NCBI GenBank assembly: GCA_031428275.1
Contig: JANPPC010000041.1
Location: forward strand, 1-64,000
DNA: 64,000 nt
Direction: 5' to 3'
Source of the DNA: Pseudobdellovibrio sp031428275
GTDB taxonomy: Bacteria > Bdellovibrionota > Bdellovibrionia > Bdellovibrionales > Bdellovibrionaceae
Shown: positions 41,697-50,005 of the stretch, in pieces
Numbering within the stretch: the stretch's first letter is position 1
How the letters are laid out: every line of letters starts with the position of its first letter
Position numbers and translations under genes: made by a program
Notes under the pieces: generated by a model
What the model was told of the DNA's origin: nothing
Databases searched by the model: none
What the model saw: the letters and a program-made list of their open reading frames with translations, nothing else

Positions 41697-42266
41697 ATGT
41701 TTAAATCACTAGTGATCGCTGCTGCCATGATAGTATCAGCCTCAGCACACGCTTATAACACGGTTGCTGAAAGCATTTTCGCAACTCAACAAGTACAATT
41801 GCAAGAAGCTGTTGTAACTCAAGGTCTAAACTGGAAAGTTGGACAAGAGAATAACTACAACCTAAAAATGGGATTCATTCCGGGAACGATGAAAATGTTC
41901 TTACGCGAAATCGGAACTGATGGCGCTTGGATGATTCAAGAAATGTCTTTAATGGGACAAAAGCAAGTTATTGAAGTACTAATCGATTTAAACACGGGCG
42001 CAATTAAGAAAATGATCGTTAATGGCAAAGAGCAAGAAGCGCCGAAGTCTGATTTAGAAATTATTGATCAAAAAGAAGATTCAGTAAAAGTTCCCGCTGG
42101 AACTTTTGATGCAATCTACATCAAAGTTAAAGACCGCGCGAATAGCGACGCAATTACTGAGCAATGGGTTAACCCACGCGACATCCCACTATCTGGAATG
42201 GCTAAATCTGTAGCGGATAGTCAATTAGGAAAAGTGACAATCGAGCTGACTTCGTTTAAAAACTAG
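41697..42266 (+). CDS. Secreted protein of unknown function (189 aa)
   Basis: A clean signal peptide (MFKSLVIAAAMIVSASAHA) with strong ribosome site AAGGAGA. The mature protein is beta-rich: GLNWKVGQENNYNLKMGFIP, MIQEMSLMGQKQVIEVLIDL, VKVPAGTFDAIYIKVKD and TEQWVNPRDIPLSGMAKSV. This pattern recalls the DUF3108 type of periplasmic beta-barrel/LolA-like lipid binders, but the match is by feel and not secure. Codon choice suggests good expression. A terminator at 42298, inside the next gene, would serve this gene. Confidence 0.75.
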   Translation: MFKSLVIAAAMIVSASAHAYNTVAESIFATQQVQLQEAVVTQGLNWKVGQENNYNLKMGFIPGTMKMFLREIGTDGAWMIQEMSLMGQKQVIEVLIDLNTGAIKKMIVNGKEQEAPKSDLEIIDQKEDSVKVPAGTFDAIYIKVKDRANSDAITEQWVNPRDIPLSGMAKSVADSQLGKVTIELTSFKN

Positions 42267-42268
42267 GA

Positions 42269-43120
42269 ATGTCGAAATTTACCAATAAAATAAAAAAGGT
42301 CGCGCTTCAAACCGCGGCCTTTTTTATTTTGACGAGCCTATTTATGAATAAGGCGTGGACGCGTTCGCCGATCGAAACCCTTGAATCTATTAAGCCGAAG
42401 GCGACGGCCCTGATTCTGCAAAAACAAAAAAAGCAAGCTTTGCAACTGGTGTCTGACTACATTAAAACTGAAAATAATCGGGGCTTAGTTTTCGAAGCCA
42501 CAGATTTTTTAGAAACAATTTCAAAAACATTTTTGAGTAAAGAGTCGCAAGAGGCCTATGAGTCTTCCGTTAATGCAACAATCGACAACAATAAAGAGGC
42601 TATCCGGCAAGTAGAGCTTTGCCTAAAGCTTGAACCAGCAAACTCAGAATGCCTGGTGCAGCGGATTCGCCTGGCTTCGCGAAATAAAAACGTCGGAACA
42701 CTAGAAGCCAACTTGACCGTGCTGCATGAAACGTTACCCGGTTCGAAAACCCAACAATGGGTTAATTTTGCGATAAAGAAAACTGACGTCGATTTTAAAA
42801 ACAAAATAATTTTAAAAAAACTACCAGAGCGCCCGAACGAGGTTATTTTTGCATTGGCCACGCTCGAGTTAGATCGCAGTTTCGCCGCAAAAAATTTCTC
42901 GCGGGCAAAAGACATCATTCAATATCTTGATAAAAATTTTAGTGACTGGCCTGACATCGTATTTTATAAACAAAAAATCGAAGCTGAGTCGGCTGAAGAA
43001 AAAATTCAACCAAGCGTCGATTCAGTTAGTCTTTATTCTGCAAAATGCAAAAATTTAAGTAAATCAAGCACGCGAAAGTATCGCTACGATTTTGATTTAT
43101 GCATACGGGGTCAACCATGA
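42269..43120 (+). CDS. Exported helical-repeat protein of unknown function (283 aa)
   Basis: The N-terminus (KIKKVALQTAAFFILTSLF) is a signal peptide or anchor; the rest is mostly helical, with repeat-like pairs (ALILQKQKKQALQLVSDYIK; QVELCLKLEPANSECLVQRI) that recall TPR motifs. Four Cys are present near 117-126 and at the end. The start is 3 bp after the previous stop, with AGGA touching the ATG, a weak ribosome site that fits re-initiation. The signal-peptide codons contain a strong terminator hairpin with T-run. Its end overlaps the lptM start by ATGA. Confidence 0.7.
   Translation: MSKFTNKIKKVALQTAAFFILTSLFMNKAWTRSPIETLESIKPKATALILQKQKKQALQLVSDYIKTENNRGLVFEATDFLETISKTFLSKESQEAYESSVNATIDNNKEAIRQVELCLKLEPANSECLVQRIRLASRNKNVGTLEANLTVLHETLPGSKTQQWVNFAIKKTDVDFKNKIILKKLPERPNEVIFALATLELDRSFAAKNFSRAKDIIQYLDKNFSDWPDIVFYKQKIEAESAEEKIQPSVDSVSLYSAKCKNLSKSSTRKYRYDFDLCIRGQP
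42298..42330 (+). terminator. Intrinsic terminator embedded in signal-peptide codons
   Basis: Seven-bp stem GGTCGCG/CGCGGCC (one U-G pair) with loop CTTCAAAC, followed by TTTTTTATTTT. It begins 32 bases after the stop of the 41697 gene, and at the same time encodes the VALQTAAFFIL signal-peptide core of the 42269 gene. Confidence 0.72.
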
Positions 43121-43323
43121 TGAAATTATTAAACCTATCAATCACGATCTTCTTACTTTCATCTTGCGGTATTAAGGGCCCACCGCTGCCTCCGCTAAAA
43201 GAAGAAACAATACAGAGCCAAAAAAACTGGGATGAGGCTGAAAAGTCGAATCAGTCGGCAGACCAGCGGGCTGAAGAAAAAAAGCCAGTCCTGAAAAAGA
43301 AAACGGCAACGAGTGGAAATTAA
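43117..43323 (+). CDS. lptM: LptM-like small lipoprotein
   Basis: A 68-residue lipoprotein: signal MMKLLNLSITIFLLSSCG with lipobox LSSC, directly followed by the family signature C-G-I-K-G-P-P-L-P-P-L, then a charged tail. LptM (YifL) binds the LptDE translocon of the outer membrane and helps it mature. In E. coli the gene also lies just before dapF, as here, which strengthens the name. ATG 43117 (or 43120) is chosen over the longer frame because GGGG lies 6 bp upstream and the lipobox then falls at a normal distance. The stop overlaps the dapF start region by 11 bp. Confidence 0.8.
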   Translation: MMKLLNLSITIFLLSSCGIKGPPLPPLKEETIQSQKNWDEAEKSNQSADQRAEEKKPVLKKKTATSGN

Positions 43324-44095
43324 AACTCACCTAATATCCGGAGCCGGAAACACTTTTCATATTGTTTTTGATGATCAAAATCAATTTGCCGAAAAAAACC
43401 TGCCCGAATCTAAGAAAAAAGACTTAACCCGCACAGCCTGCGCGAAAGACAAAGCGGATGGATTTATTTTTTTACAAAAGAAAATTAACTATCAGTGGTT
43501 CTTTTATAATAGCGATGGGTCAAATGCCGAAATGTGCGGAAATGCCACTCGGTGTGTCGGTTATTACATTAAAAACATTTTGAAAGATCCTGGCACTCGC
43601 TGGACGCTACAAACCCAGGCGGGAGCTATAGAAATTTTTTACGTAGAAAAAGAAGTGTTCAAAATTGAAATGACTCCAATTCATGTCTTAAGCTCGACCC
43701 ACGGAATATTTTTTGATACCGGAGTTCCGCACCTTATTCAAGAAATAGCCCAATTTTCTGATTATAGAAATCTTAAGCAGGTCGCATCAGAGTTAAGAAC
43801 TCATTCTGACTTTAAGCCGCGCGGAACTAATGTTACATACGTCAAACTTGCGAACGAAGTCGATCGTCTTCAGGCGGTTTCATTCGAGCGCGGAGTTGAA
43901 GATTTCACCGATGCCTGCGGCACGGGCGCTATGGCTGCGGCAATGTACAATTTGATCAAACGCGGTAGCACGCAAACACAAGTTGAAATGCCAGGGGGAA
44001 CCCTTATGATGGATTTGTCTGATTTAAAAAAGCCCACGATGACCGGCCCGGCCGTATTAATAGGAAAATTTGAATATGAAATTAGCGCCAACTAA
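43313..44095 (+). CDS. dapF: Diaminopimelate epimerase
   Basis: Converts LL- to meso-diaminopimelate for lysine and peptidoglycan. The two catalytic cysteines are present: SNAEMCGNATRCVGYY and DFTDACGTGAMAAAMYN. N-terminal GAGNTFHIVFDDQN and RGTNVTYVKLANE are further family marks. It starts with GTG. Length (260 aa) is slightly short but complete. First of the dapF-dapA-dapB run; overlaps dapA by 20 bp. Confidence 0.95.
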   Translation: MEIKTHLISGAGNTFHIVFDDQNQFAEKNLPESKKKDLTRTACAKDKADGFIFLQKKINYQWFFYNSDGSNAEMCGNATRCVGYYIKNILKDPGTRWTLQTQAGAIEIFYVEKEVFKIEMTPIHVLSSTHGIFFDTGVPHLIQEIAQFSDYRNLKQVASELRTHSDFKPRGTNVTYVKLANEVDRLQAVSFERGVEDFTDACGTGAMAAAMYNLIKRGSTQTQVEMPGGTLMMDLSDLKKPTMTGPAVLIGKFEYEISAN

Positions 44096-44969
44096 ATTTT
44101 CTGGAGTAATCTCTGCCTTACCAACACCCTTTTTAGATCAAAAAGTAGATTACGAATCTTTAGAAAAATTAGTCCACTATCAAATTGAAAACGGAATCAA
44201 TGGGTTTGTTGTAAATGGAACGACGGCCGAAAGTCCCACCTTAGCTTGGCCAGAGGTCGAGAAAATTTTTGTTACCGTGAAGAAAGCTTCGGGCGGAAAA
44301 GTCCCCATCGTTTTAGGCACGGGGTCTAATTCAACCGCACACACGATCGAAACGAATTTAAAAGCCGAGGCTATGGGTGCAGATGCTACTTTGGTAGTTG
44401 TTCCGTATTATAACAAGCCGCCTCAGCGGGGACTTGAGTTGCACTTTAAAGCGGTTGCAGACAGCGCAAAGCTTCCGATCATTTTATACAATGTTCCGGG
44501 GCGCACGATTACCTCAATGAATATCGACACAATTAAAACCCTATCTACCTATAAAAATATTATTGGTATAAAAGAAGCAATGGGCGATGTCGAATTCGAC
44601 CGACAGATTAAAAATTCAGTTGCCAGCGATTTTTTACTTTTGTCTGGCGATGACCCAACGTACTTATCATTTTTAAAACTAGGCGGACACGGAATCATTT
44701 CGGTTATGTCAAACGCACTTACTTTTGCGTGCGCGAGCTGGACAAAGCTTGCCTCTGAAAACAAGTGGGCCGAGGCCGAAGCCGATTTAAATAAGTATAA
44801 AAAATTAATATCCCTTGTGTATGTTGAGGCCAATCCGATTCCAATTAAGTGGATGCTTTTTAAAATGGGTTTATTTAAATCGGCCGAAATGCGCCTTCCG
44901 CTGGTCTCTTTAGAAGGCCAGCACTTCGATTCGATTTTAGTCGAGATGAAAAAACTAGGATTATTGTGA
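44076..44969 (+). CDS. dapA: 4-hydroxy-tetrahydrodipicolinate synthase
   Basis: Condenses pyruvate and aspartate semialdehyde through a Schiff base. Seen: SGVISALPTPFLDQKVDYES, GTTAESPTLAWPE (substrate Thr-Thr pair), VVVPYYNKPPQRGLELHFKA, the Tyr in ILYNVPGRT, the Schiff-base Lys in IIGIKEAMGD and LLSGDDPTYLSFLKLGGHG. The ATG at 44076 is preferred over a TTG two codons earlier. Length is 297 aa. It overlaps dapB by the GTGA 4-base junction, so all three dap genes are coupled. Confidence 0.96.
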   Translation: MKLAPTKFSGVISALPTPFLDQKVDYESLEKLVHYQIENGINGFVVNGTTAESPTLAWPEVEKIFVTVKKASGGKVPIVLGTGSNSTAHTIETNLKAEAMGADATLVVVPYYNKPPQRGLELHFKAVADSAKLPIILYNVPGRTITSMNIDTIKTLSTYKNIIGIKEAMGDVEFDRQIKNSVASDFLLLSGDDPTYLSFLKLGGHGIISVMSNALTFACASWTKLASENKWAEAEADLNKYKKLISLVYVEANPIPIKWMLFKMGLFKSAEMRLPLVSLEGQHFDSILVEMKKLGLL

Positions 44970-45709
44970 AAAATAAAAATTCGATAGATATTAAAATAGG
45001 TTTGTTTGGAAGCTCTGGCAAAATGGGCCAAGAGGTAGAGCAAATCTTAAAAAAACAAAAAGGTATTACACCGTTCTTGGCGGTCGGCAAAAAGCCCTCA
45101 ACCGTATTTTCAATTTCGGTTGAAAATATTGAAGGAGTTGAAGTTGAAGTTCTTGAAGACGTCGATGTGTGGATTGATTTTACATCGGGACCAGGCTTAG
45201 CCGAATTATTGCTAAAAACGAGCAAGCACTCGACCGCCGTCGTCTCGGGATCAACCGGCTTAGATGATAAAGATTTTTCTCAGATAAAAAAACAAGCTAG
45301 TAGCCGCGCTATTTTCTGGGCTTCTAATATGAGCCCCGGCTTATGGGCTTTTCGGCAAGCGATGAAAAGCTTTCAATCGATTTCTAATTTTGATTTTGCT
45401 ATAGACGAAATTCACCACACGCATAAGAAAGATCGACCGAGCGGTACGGCAAAAACATTGCATACCGACTTAGAAAAAATCGTCGACAAGAAAATTGAAT
45501 CCCCAAATGTTCATCGATTGGGTGGTGTTTTTGGAGTGCACACGGTCACGGCGGCGTCGAACAACGAAGTTATTACATTTCAACACCAAGCTTTAAATCG
45601 AACAGTATTTGCAGAAGGCGCAGTGATGGCTGCGCTTTGGTTAGCGAAACAAAAAGCGGGTCTTTATTCAATGGAACATTTATTTTCAAAAAAAGGGAGT
45701 TTAACATGA
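44966..45709 (+). CDS. dapB: 4-hydroxy-tetrahydrodipicolinate reductase
   Basis: Reduces the DapA product with NAD(P)H. Seen: nucleotide-binding GLFGSSGKMGQEVEQIL, DVWIDFTSGPGLAELL, SGSTGLDDKDF, WASNMSPGLWAFRQAM and the signature IDEIHHTHKKDRPSGTAKT with catalytic His and Lys. The N-terminus is a little extended. GTG start in a 4-bp overlap with dapA; its stop overlaps the transaldolase ATG. Confidence 0.95.
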   Translation: MKNKNSIDIKIGLFGSSGKMGQEVEQILKKQKGITPFLAVGKKPSTVFSISVENIEGVEVEVLEDVDVWIDFTSGPGLAELLLKTSKHSTAVVSGSTGLDDKDFSQIKKQASSRAIFWASNMSPGLWAFRQAMKSFQSISNFDFAIDEIHHTHKKDRPSGTAKTLHTDLEKIVDKKIESPNVHRLGGVFGVHTVTAASNNEVITFQHQALNRTVFAEGAVMAALWLAKQKAGLYSMEHLFSKKGSLT

Positions 45710-46353
45710 AATTTTTTATCGACTCAGCAGATGTAAACGAAATCAAACTAGCTAACGAGCGCGGATGGGTTGACGGAGTTACCACGAACCCAACTTTAAT
45801 TGCAAAATCTGGCAGATCCTTCGAAGAAGTAATCAAAGAAATTTGTAAGTTAACAACAGGCCCCGTTTCGGCCGAAGTGATTTCTTTAAAAGCCGAAGAA
45901 ATGTATAAAGAAGGGGTGGCTTTAGCAAAATGGGCCGACAACGTTGTTGTAAAAATTCCGATGTGTGAAGACGGAATGATTGCTGTAAAAAAATTAACGG
46001 CTGACGGAATTAAAACGAACGTCACTTTAGTATTTTCAGTTATGCAGGCTTTGTTGGCCGCGAAAGCAGGCGCTTCAATGGTTTCCCCTTTCGTCGGTCG
46101 CCTCGACGATATCGGAACCGATGGAATGATGATGGTGAGCGAGGTCATTCAAGTTTATCGTAACTACGATTTTGCGACGGAAGTGTTGGTAGCCTCTGTG
46201 CGCAGCCCGATGCATATTCAGCATGCGGCGGCAATGGGTGCTGATATCGCAACTATTCCGTTTAAGGTCATGCAGCAGATGACGGGTCACCCATTAACAA
46301 GCAAAGGTATTGAAATGTTTTTAAGCGACTGGAATAAAGCACAAAGTAAATAA
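45706..46353 (+). CDS. Transaldolase / fructose-6-phosphate aldolase family (TalC/MipB type)
   Basis: Short transaldolase of 215 residues that moves dihydroxyacetone units or splits fructose 6-phosphate. Seen: FFIDSADVNEIK, GVTTNPTLIAKSG, Schiff-base Lys in VVVKIPMCEDGMIAV, TNVTLVFSVMQALLAAKAGA, SPFVGRLDDIG and ASVRSPMHIQHAAAMGADIA. The start at 45706 is set by GGGAG 6 bp upstream and by the family start MKFFIDSA; a longer frame from 45637 is not supported. Which of the two activities it has depends on residues not settled here. Confidence 0.92.
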   Translation: MKFFIDSADVNEIKLANERGWVDGVTTNPTLIAKSGRSFEEVIKEICKLTTGPVSAEVISLKAEEMYKEGVALAKWADNVVVKIPMCEDGMIAVKKLTADGIKTNVTLVFSVMQALLAAKAGASMVSPFVGRLDDIGTDGMMMVSEVIQVYRNYDFATEVLVASVRSPMHIQHAAAMGADIATIPFKVMQQMTGHPLTSKGIEMFLSDWNKAQSK

Positions 46354-46799
46354 TGAAGTTAACATTAACTGCAACTTTACTGCTGCTATTTTTCATCGGA
46401 TTAACCGCCTGTCAAACCCCGGGGGTGATAATCTCCGAATCAAACCTACCCGTGTCTGATCACCGCAAGGCTATCGTTGTCGTGATCAACGAGCCTAGAC
46501 TTATTAGTACAAATGGTCGAGAGCTGACATCTCATTACCATGATCGCAATTTCAATTACCTAGACGTGAACTCAAAGACTCGAAAGCGCTATTATACAAA
46601 AGCTGTTGTTCTGGGCGCGCGTAGACCATATGAAGTGTCGGTCCAGGTTCGAGTTGAAGAGCGCAACCCTGAAAATAATGTGTTTCAAGACATTGGTCTT
46701 GATGAGGGGTTAAGCATCGCGCGCGCAAAGGCGATCAAAGAGATGCTTAACCAAAGTCGCGACAAATCTTCCACCATTGACGGATCAAACCCTTTCTAA
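46353..46799 (+). CDS. Small lipoprotein of unknown function (148 aa)
   Basis: Signal MKLTLTATLLLLFFIGLTAC with lipobox LTAC, so lipid-anchored. The mature part is basic and beta-rich (KAIVVVINEPRLISTNGREL, YYTKAVVLGARRPYEVSVQV) and ends IKEMLNQSRDKSSTIDG. The gene overlaps the transaldolase stop by one base. No family was recognised; by position it may act with the large protein that follows. Confidence 0.75.
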   Translation: MKLTLTATLLLLFFIGLTACQTPGVIISESNLPVSDHRKAIVVVINEPRLISTNGRELTSHYHDRNFNYLDVNSKTRKRYYTKAVVLGARRPYEVSVQVRVEERNPENNVFQDIGLDEGLSIARAKAIKEMLNQSRDKSSTIDGSNPF

Positions 46800-46830
46800 A
46801 TATCCTATATGAGTAGTCAAGGAGACACTT

Positions 46831-48696
46831 TTGACATCTGCTCTGGCGGCGGTTTTAATTATTATTCCAGCCTTCTTTTTTTACTCACCCTCGGTTGAGA
46901 AAAATCGCGTTGTAACTATTCAAAAGACTTTAGTGATTACTCAAGAACGCAAAACCCCGGCCTACTATCTATATCAACATGTGCAAAACAACGAAGCGTT
47001 ACAGGTTGAAACTCCGATCGTTACAACGTACTTAAGTACGCAAAGTTATTTACCAAGCGACTCAAAAGTCGCGGTTTCAGAAATGCAAGTTAGTCGTCGT
47101 GAAATATCGTCCGATGTTGATGCCGGCTTTCAAACTGCCAACTTAAAAGTTGAAAATATACCGACGATTTCGAATGTGGTGTTAAATGAAAACCTCAGCA
47201 TTCCTGCGGCGAAGCCGACCAACCAGCTTCAATCGCCCGGTAAGAAGTGGGCAACGATTCGCGGAAAGTTTGAATTAAAAGATGGCGTGGGAATTGTTGA
47301 TCATTACATTGAAATTAAACGTGTCGAAGAAGGCTTCGTTCGAGAAATAGGACGAATTGATTTAAAAGCGGGTTCGTATTCAATTGATATCGAATCACCG
47401 CAAGGCTTCTTGGAAGCAAAAATTACGGATCGAACTGGCGTAACCATTGGTAATGCGCAACAACGAATTGTTAATCTGCAAGGTCGAGGTGGTTATTTCG
47501 AAGGCCCAACTATTTTGGTCGGCCGCCCGGCCCAGTTTGCAGTCAATCCCCACATACCAAGCAGCCCGACGACGGTCGCCGCCGGCGGTATTGTGCGAAC
47601 AAACGCACCTAGTTTTCGTACAAGTTTATTTTCTGATCAACATACGCAAGAGAAACCCACGGACGCGTTTACAAATATTTCAAAGCATTCTTCTACCTTG
47701 GCTCGATTAGTAGATGCAAACCTGATCTACAAAACGCTAGTAACTATTCGGCAATCTGGCGATGAAAACGAAACTCCGGTATTTACGAAAAAATGGATTC
47801 AAGGTGTAATTGAATACATTTCTGACCAGCAGAAAATCGAGTTCAAATCCGAGACTGCTCCGATATTAATGGGACGAGTTTTTGAAAGCGAAAAGTCCTT
47901 GGCGGGAATTCAAGTACAAATTGAAAATCATCCAGGTATTTTACCCGTCTACTTTGATCAATTTATGATTCCGAACTTTAAACAGACGGAAACCTCAGAA
48001 AGTGGCTACTTTATGTTTTTAGGCTTAGAAGAGTCTAATTATAATGTTGCCGCTTTTAAAGAGGGGCGCATGATTGGCTACCAAATGTTCGCGACCGAAA
48101 ATGATGCGATTTCATATCAAAATATTGTGACAAGTAAAGTGGCTCGATCAGGCGTCGTGCGTGTGTTCGATGCATTTACCAGCGAACCTGTTGATGCAGA
48201 TCTAATTATACCTGATGTAGAAGACATTGTTGAAACAACGGCTGGCACGGCTTCGTATCGAACATTGAATAAACTTGGAATTGCGCAATTCTTGGCACGC
48301 GTAAATAAATTAGAGTATGTGCCGATGAGCTATTTTCAAGATTCTCGCAAAGATTACGCTCATATCCCGATGGTTCGTGAAGGTTGGTTAAAACAGCTTC
48401 AAACATCTAAACTCATTAACGACGTAGCAAATACAGGTATGATTTTAGGGTTTGTGCCTGAATTAAGTTACGAAGTCTTTTTAGCGCACGAAGACTATTC
48501 GAAAGATAACATCGTTTATTTCGACCAAGCTGGAAACGCTGCATCCGCACCCACGTCCGGAGGCGGATTTTTACTATTTAATGTTCCATTGGGAACGAAC
48601 GAAATTATCGTACAAGAAAAAAACTCTGAAAAGATTTACTCGCAGGTTTTCGAAGTTAAAATTAATCAAGTTAGCGCTTCGCACTTTTCTGAGTAA
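46831..48696 (+). CDS. Anchored beta-rich envelope protein of unknown function (621 aa)
   Basis: TTG start with a good GGAG 6 bp upstream. One N-terminal transmembrane segment (ALAAVLIIIPAFFFYSPS) precedes a long exported part with carboxypeptidase-regulatory-like or Ig-like beta domains: GKFELKDGVGIVDHYIEIKR, PILMGRVFESEKSLAGIQVQ, ETSESGYFMFLGLEESNYNV and FLLFNVPLGTNEIIVQEKN. Such modules usually mediate binding. The last 26 bp overlap the convergent murD gene. The function is unknown; a surface or cell-envelope structural role seems most likely. Confidence 0.75.
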   Translation: MTSALAAVLIIIPAFFFYSPSVEKNRVVTIQKTLVITQERKTPAYYLYQHVQNNEALQVETPIVTTYLSTQSYLPSDSKVAVSEMQVSRREISSDVDAGFQTANLKVENIPTISNVVLNENLSIPAAKPTNQLQSPGKKWATIRGKFELKDGVGIVDHYIEIKRVEEGFVREIGRIDLKAGSYSIDIESPQGFLEAKITDRTGVTIGNAQQRIVNLQGRGGYFEGPTILVGRPAQFAVNPHIPSSPTTVAAGGIVRTNAPSFRTSLFSDQHTQEKPTDAFTNISKHSSTLARLVDANLIYKTLVTIRQSGDENETPVFTKKWIQGVIEYISDQQKIEFKSETAPILMGRVFESEKSLAGIQVQIENHPGILPVYFDQFMIPNFKQTETSESGYFMFLGLEESNYNVAAFKEGRMIGYQMFATENDAISYQNIVTSKVARSGVVRVFDAFTSEPVDADLIIPDVEDIVETTAGTASYRTLNKLGIAQFLARVNKLEYVPMSYFQDSRKDYAHIPMVREGWLKQLQTSKLINDVANTGMILGFVPELSYEVFLAHEDYSKDNIVYFDQAGNAASAPTSGGGFLLFNVPLGTNEIIVQEKNSEKIYSQVFEVKINQVSASHFSE

Positions 48697-49969
48697 CGAA
48701 GTCTTTAAAAAATTCTCCACGCACCTCAAAATTTTTAAATTCATCAAGACTAGTTCCGCCGGGGCTTAGCAAAACCGTGTCACCAGAGGTTGCTTGTTGA
48801 TAGCAGTATTCTAAAGCTTGACCTAATTTTTCGAAGTACGGGCCCTTAAGAGCTGATTTACCTTGAGCGATTGGTCCGCAGGCCCCGAAAAACACACAGT
48901 GAATACGCGCGTAATCAGTAAAAATTGAAAGCTGTTCCCAAGGAAGGTTTTTATCTTTACCGCCCAATAGAAGATAAAGTTTTTTGTCTAGAGCTAAGCT
49001 TTCCAAACAACCTTGCGTTGCGACCGCGACAGAATCCATTGCGGTGGCTTTGCTATCGTTTATGTACTTAGCTCCGTTTGCTTCTCCGGCAAATTCTAAG
49101 CGGTGAGACAGGCCAACGTAATGAGCCATCGGTAAAAAAACAGATTCTGGCCAGCCAGCCAGCTGCGCAACTTCTGCCGCAACCGCGAAATTGTCTTTGT
49201 TGTGTGAGCCAATCAACGCAAGCTTAGCAAGTAGCTCTTTGTTTACAAAAAATTTAGCACTAACAAGTTGTGTTTTGCACTTCGCGAAGCGGGCGTACTT
49301 GGCGCAATCTTCTGAAGTTTGGTTTAAGACACAGATATTTTTTGTAAGTTCAGTGATTTTTAATTTCGTTAAGTAGTACTGCTCTAGATCGTCATAGCGC
49401 TCTAGATGATTTGGTGAAAGAAAAGTAATCGCTGAAAAATCTAAACTAAGACCTTCAATGTTTTCAAGTTGGTAACTCGAAAGCTCAAGCACAACCCATT
49501 TAGCTTTTGGAGCACCATTAAAAATAGCCAAAGCGTATTCACAAAACGGTACGCCCAAATTGCCACCTACAAAACAGTTCGAATCAAATTCTTTGGCCCC
49601 GGCGCCCAAAAGTGAAGTCACTGTGCTTTTGCCAACAGACCCCGTTACGCCAATTACTTTCTCGGTAGTAAGCAATGAAGCAGCTAATGAAATTTCCGAG
49701 GTCAAGAAAGCGCCTCTAGAAATAAGTTCTTGAATCCAAGGCGTGCGCAAAGAAACTCCCGGAGAAACAACAAGCGTTTGGGGCGCGCGAGCTAAAACTT
49801 TTTGTGAATCTGTGAATTGTGCAGACAAATCTTTATCGTCGTAAGAAATTAAATCTGATTCAGAAATTCCCACAGACTTAAGAAAACGAAGAGCAGCCAA
49901 ACCACTTTTACCTAGACCAATAACTAGAATAGGAGTTTTTAAGTTTTTCACAAAAGATGTATTAAGCAT
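48671..49969 (-). CDS. murD: UDP-N-acetylmuramoylalanine--D-glutamate ligase
   Basis: Cytosolic peptidoglycan precursor ligase. Seen: N-terminal ILVIGLGKSGLAALRFLKSV, ATP loop VIGVTGSVGKSTVTSLLGA, AKWVVLELSSYQLENIEG, LSPNHLERYDDLEQY, HRLEFAGEANGAKYINDSKA followed by TAMDSV, LLLGGKDKNLPWEQ and the C-terminal VLLSPGGTSLDEF. Length (432 aa) is normal. It stands alone on the minus strand, not in a mur cluster, and overlaps the preceding convergent gene by 26 bp. Confidence 0.95.
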   Translation of the reverse strand: MLNTSFVKNLKTPILVIGLGKSGLAALRFLKSVGISESDLISYDDKDLSAQFTDSQKVLARAPQTLVVSPGVSLRTPWIQELISRGAFLTSEISLAASLLTTEKVIGVTGSVGKSTVTSLLGAGAKEFDSNCFVGGNLGVPFCEYALAIFNGAPKAKWVVLELSSYQLENIEGLSLDFSAITFLSPNHLERYDDLEQYYLTKLKITELTKNICVLNQTSEDCAKYARFAKCKTQLVSAKFFVNKELLAKLALIGSHNKDNFAVAAEVAQLAGWPESVFLPMAHYVGLSHRLEFAGEANGAKYINDSKATAMDSVAVATQGCLESLALDKKLYLLLGGKDKNLPWEQLSIFTDYARIHCVFFGACGPIAQGKSALKGPYFEKLGQALEYCYQQATSGDTVLLSPGGTSLDEFKNFEVRGEFFKDFVTQKSAKR

Positions 49970-50005
49970 TTTGTAAGTTAAGCAGAAATATGAAATAATG
50001 TCACT

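Noticed and set aside
44549..45043. Open frame of 164 codons antisense to dapA/dapB
   Set aside because: Both plus-strand genes are complete and coupled; no independent signals for this frame.
45573..46148. Open frame of 191 codons on the minus strand
   Set aside because: Lies antisense to dapB and the transaldolase, both certain genes. Its protein has no recognisable domain and no ribosome site; it is a shadow frame.
48671..48696. Convergent overlap of the 46831 gene and murD as sign of a frameshift
   Set aside because: Both C-termini look complete (murD ends at normal length), so this is ordinary tail-to-tail overlap.
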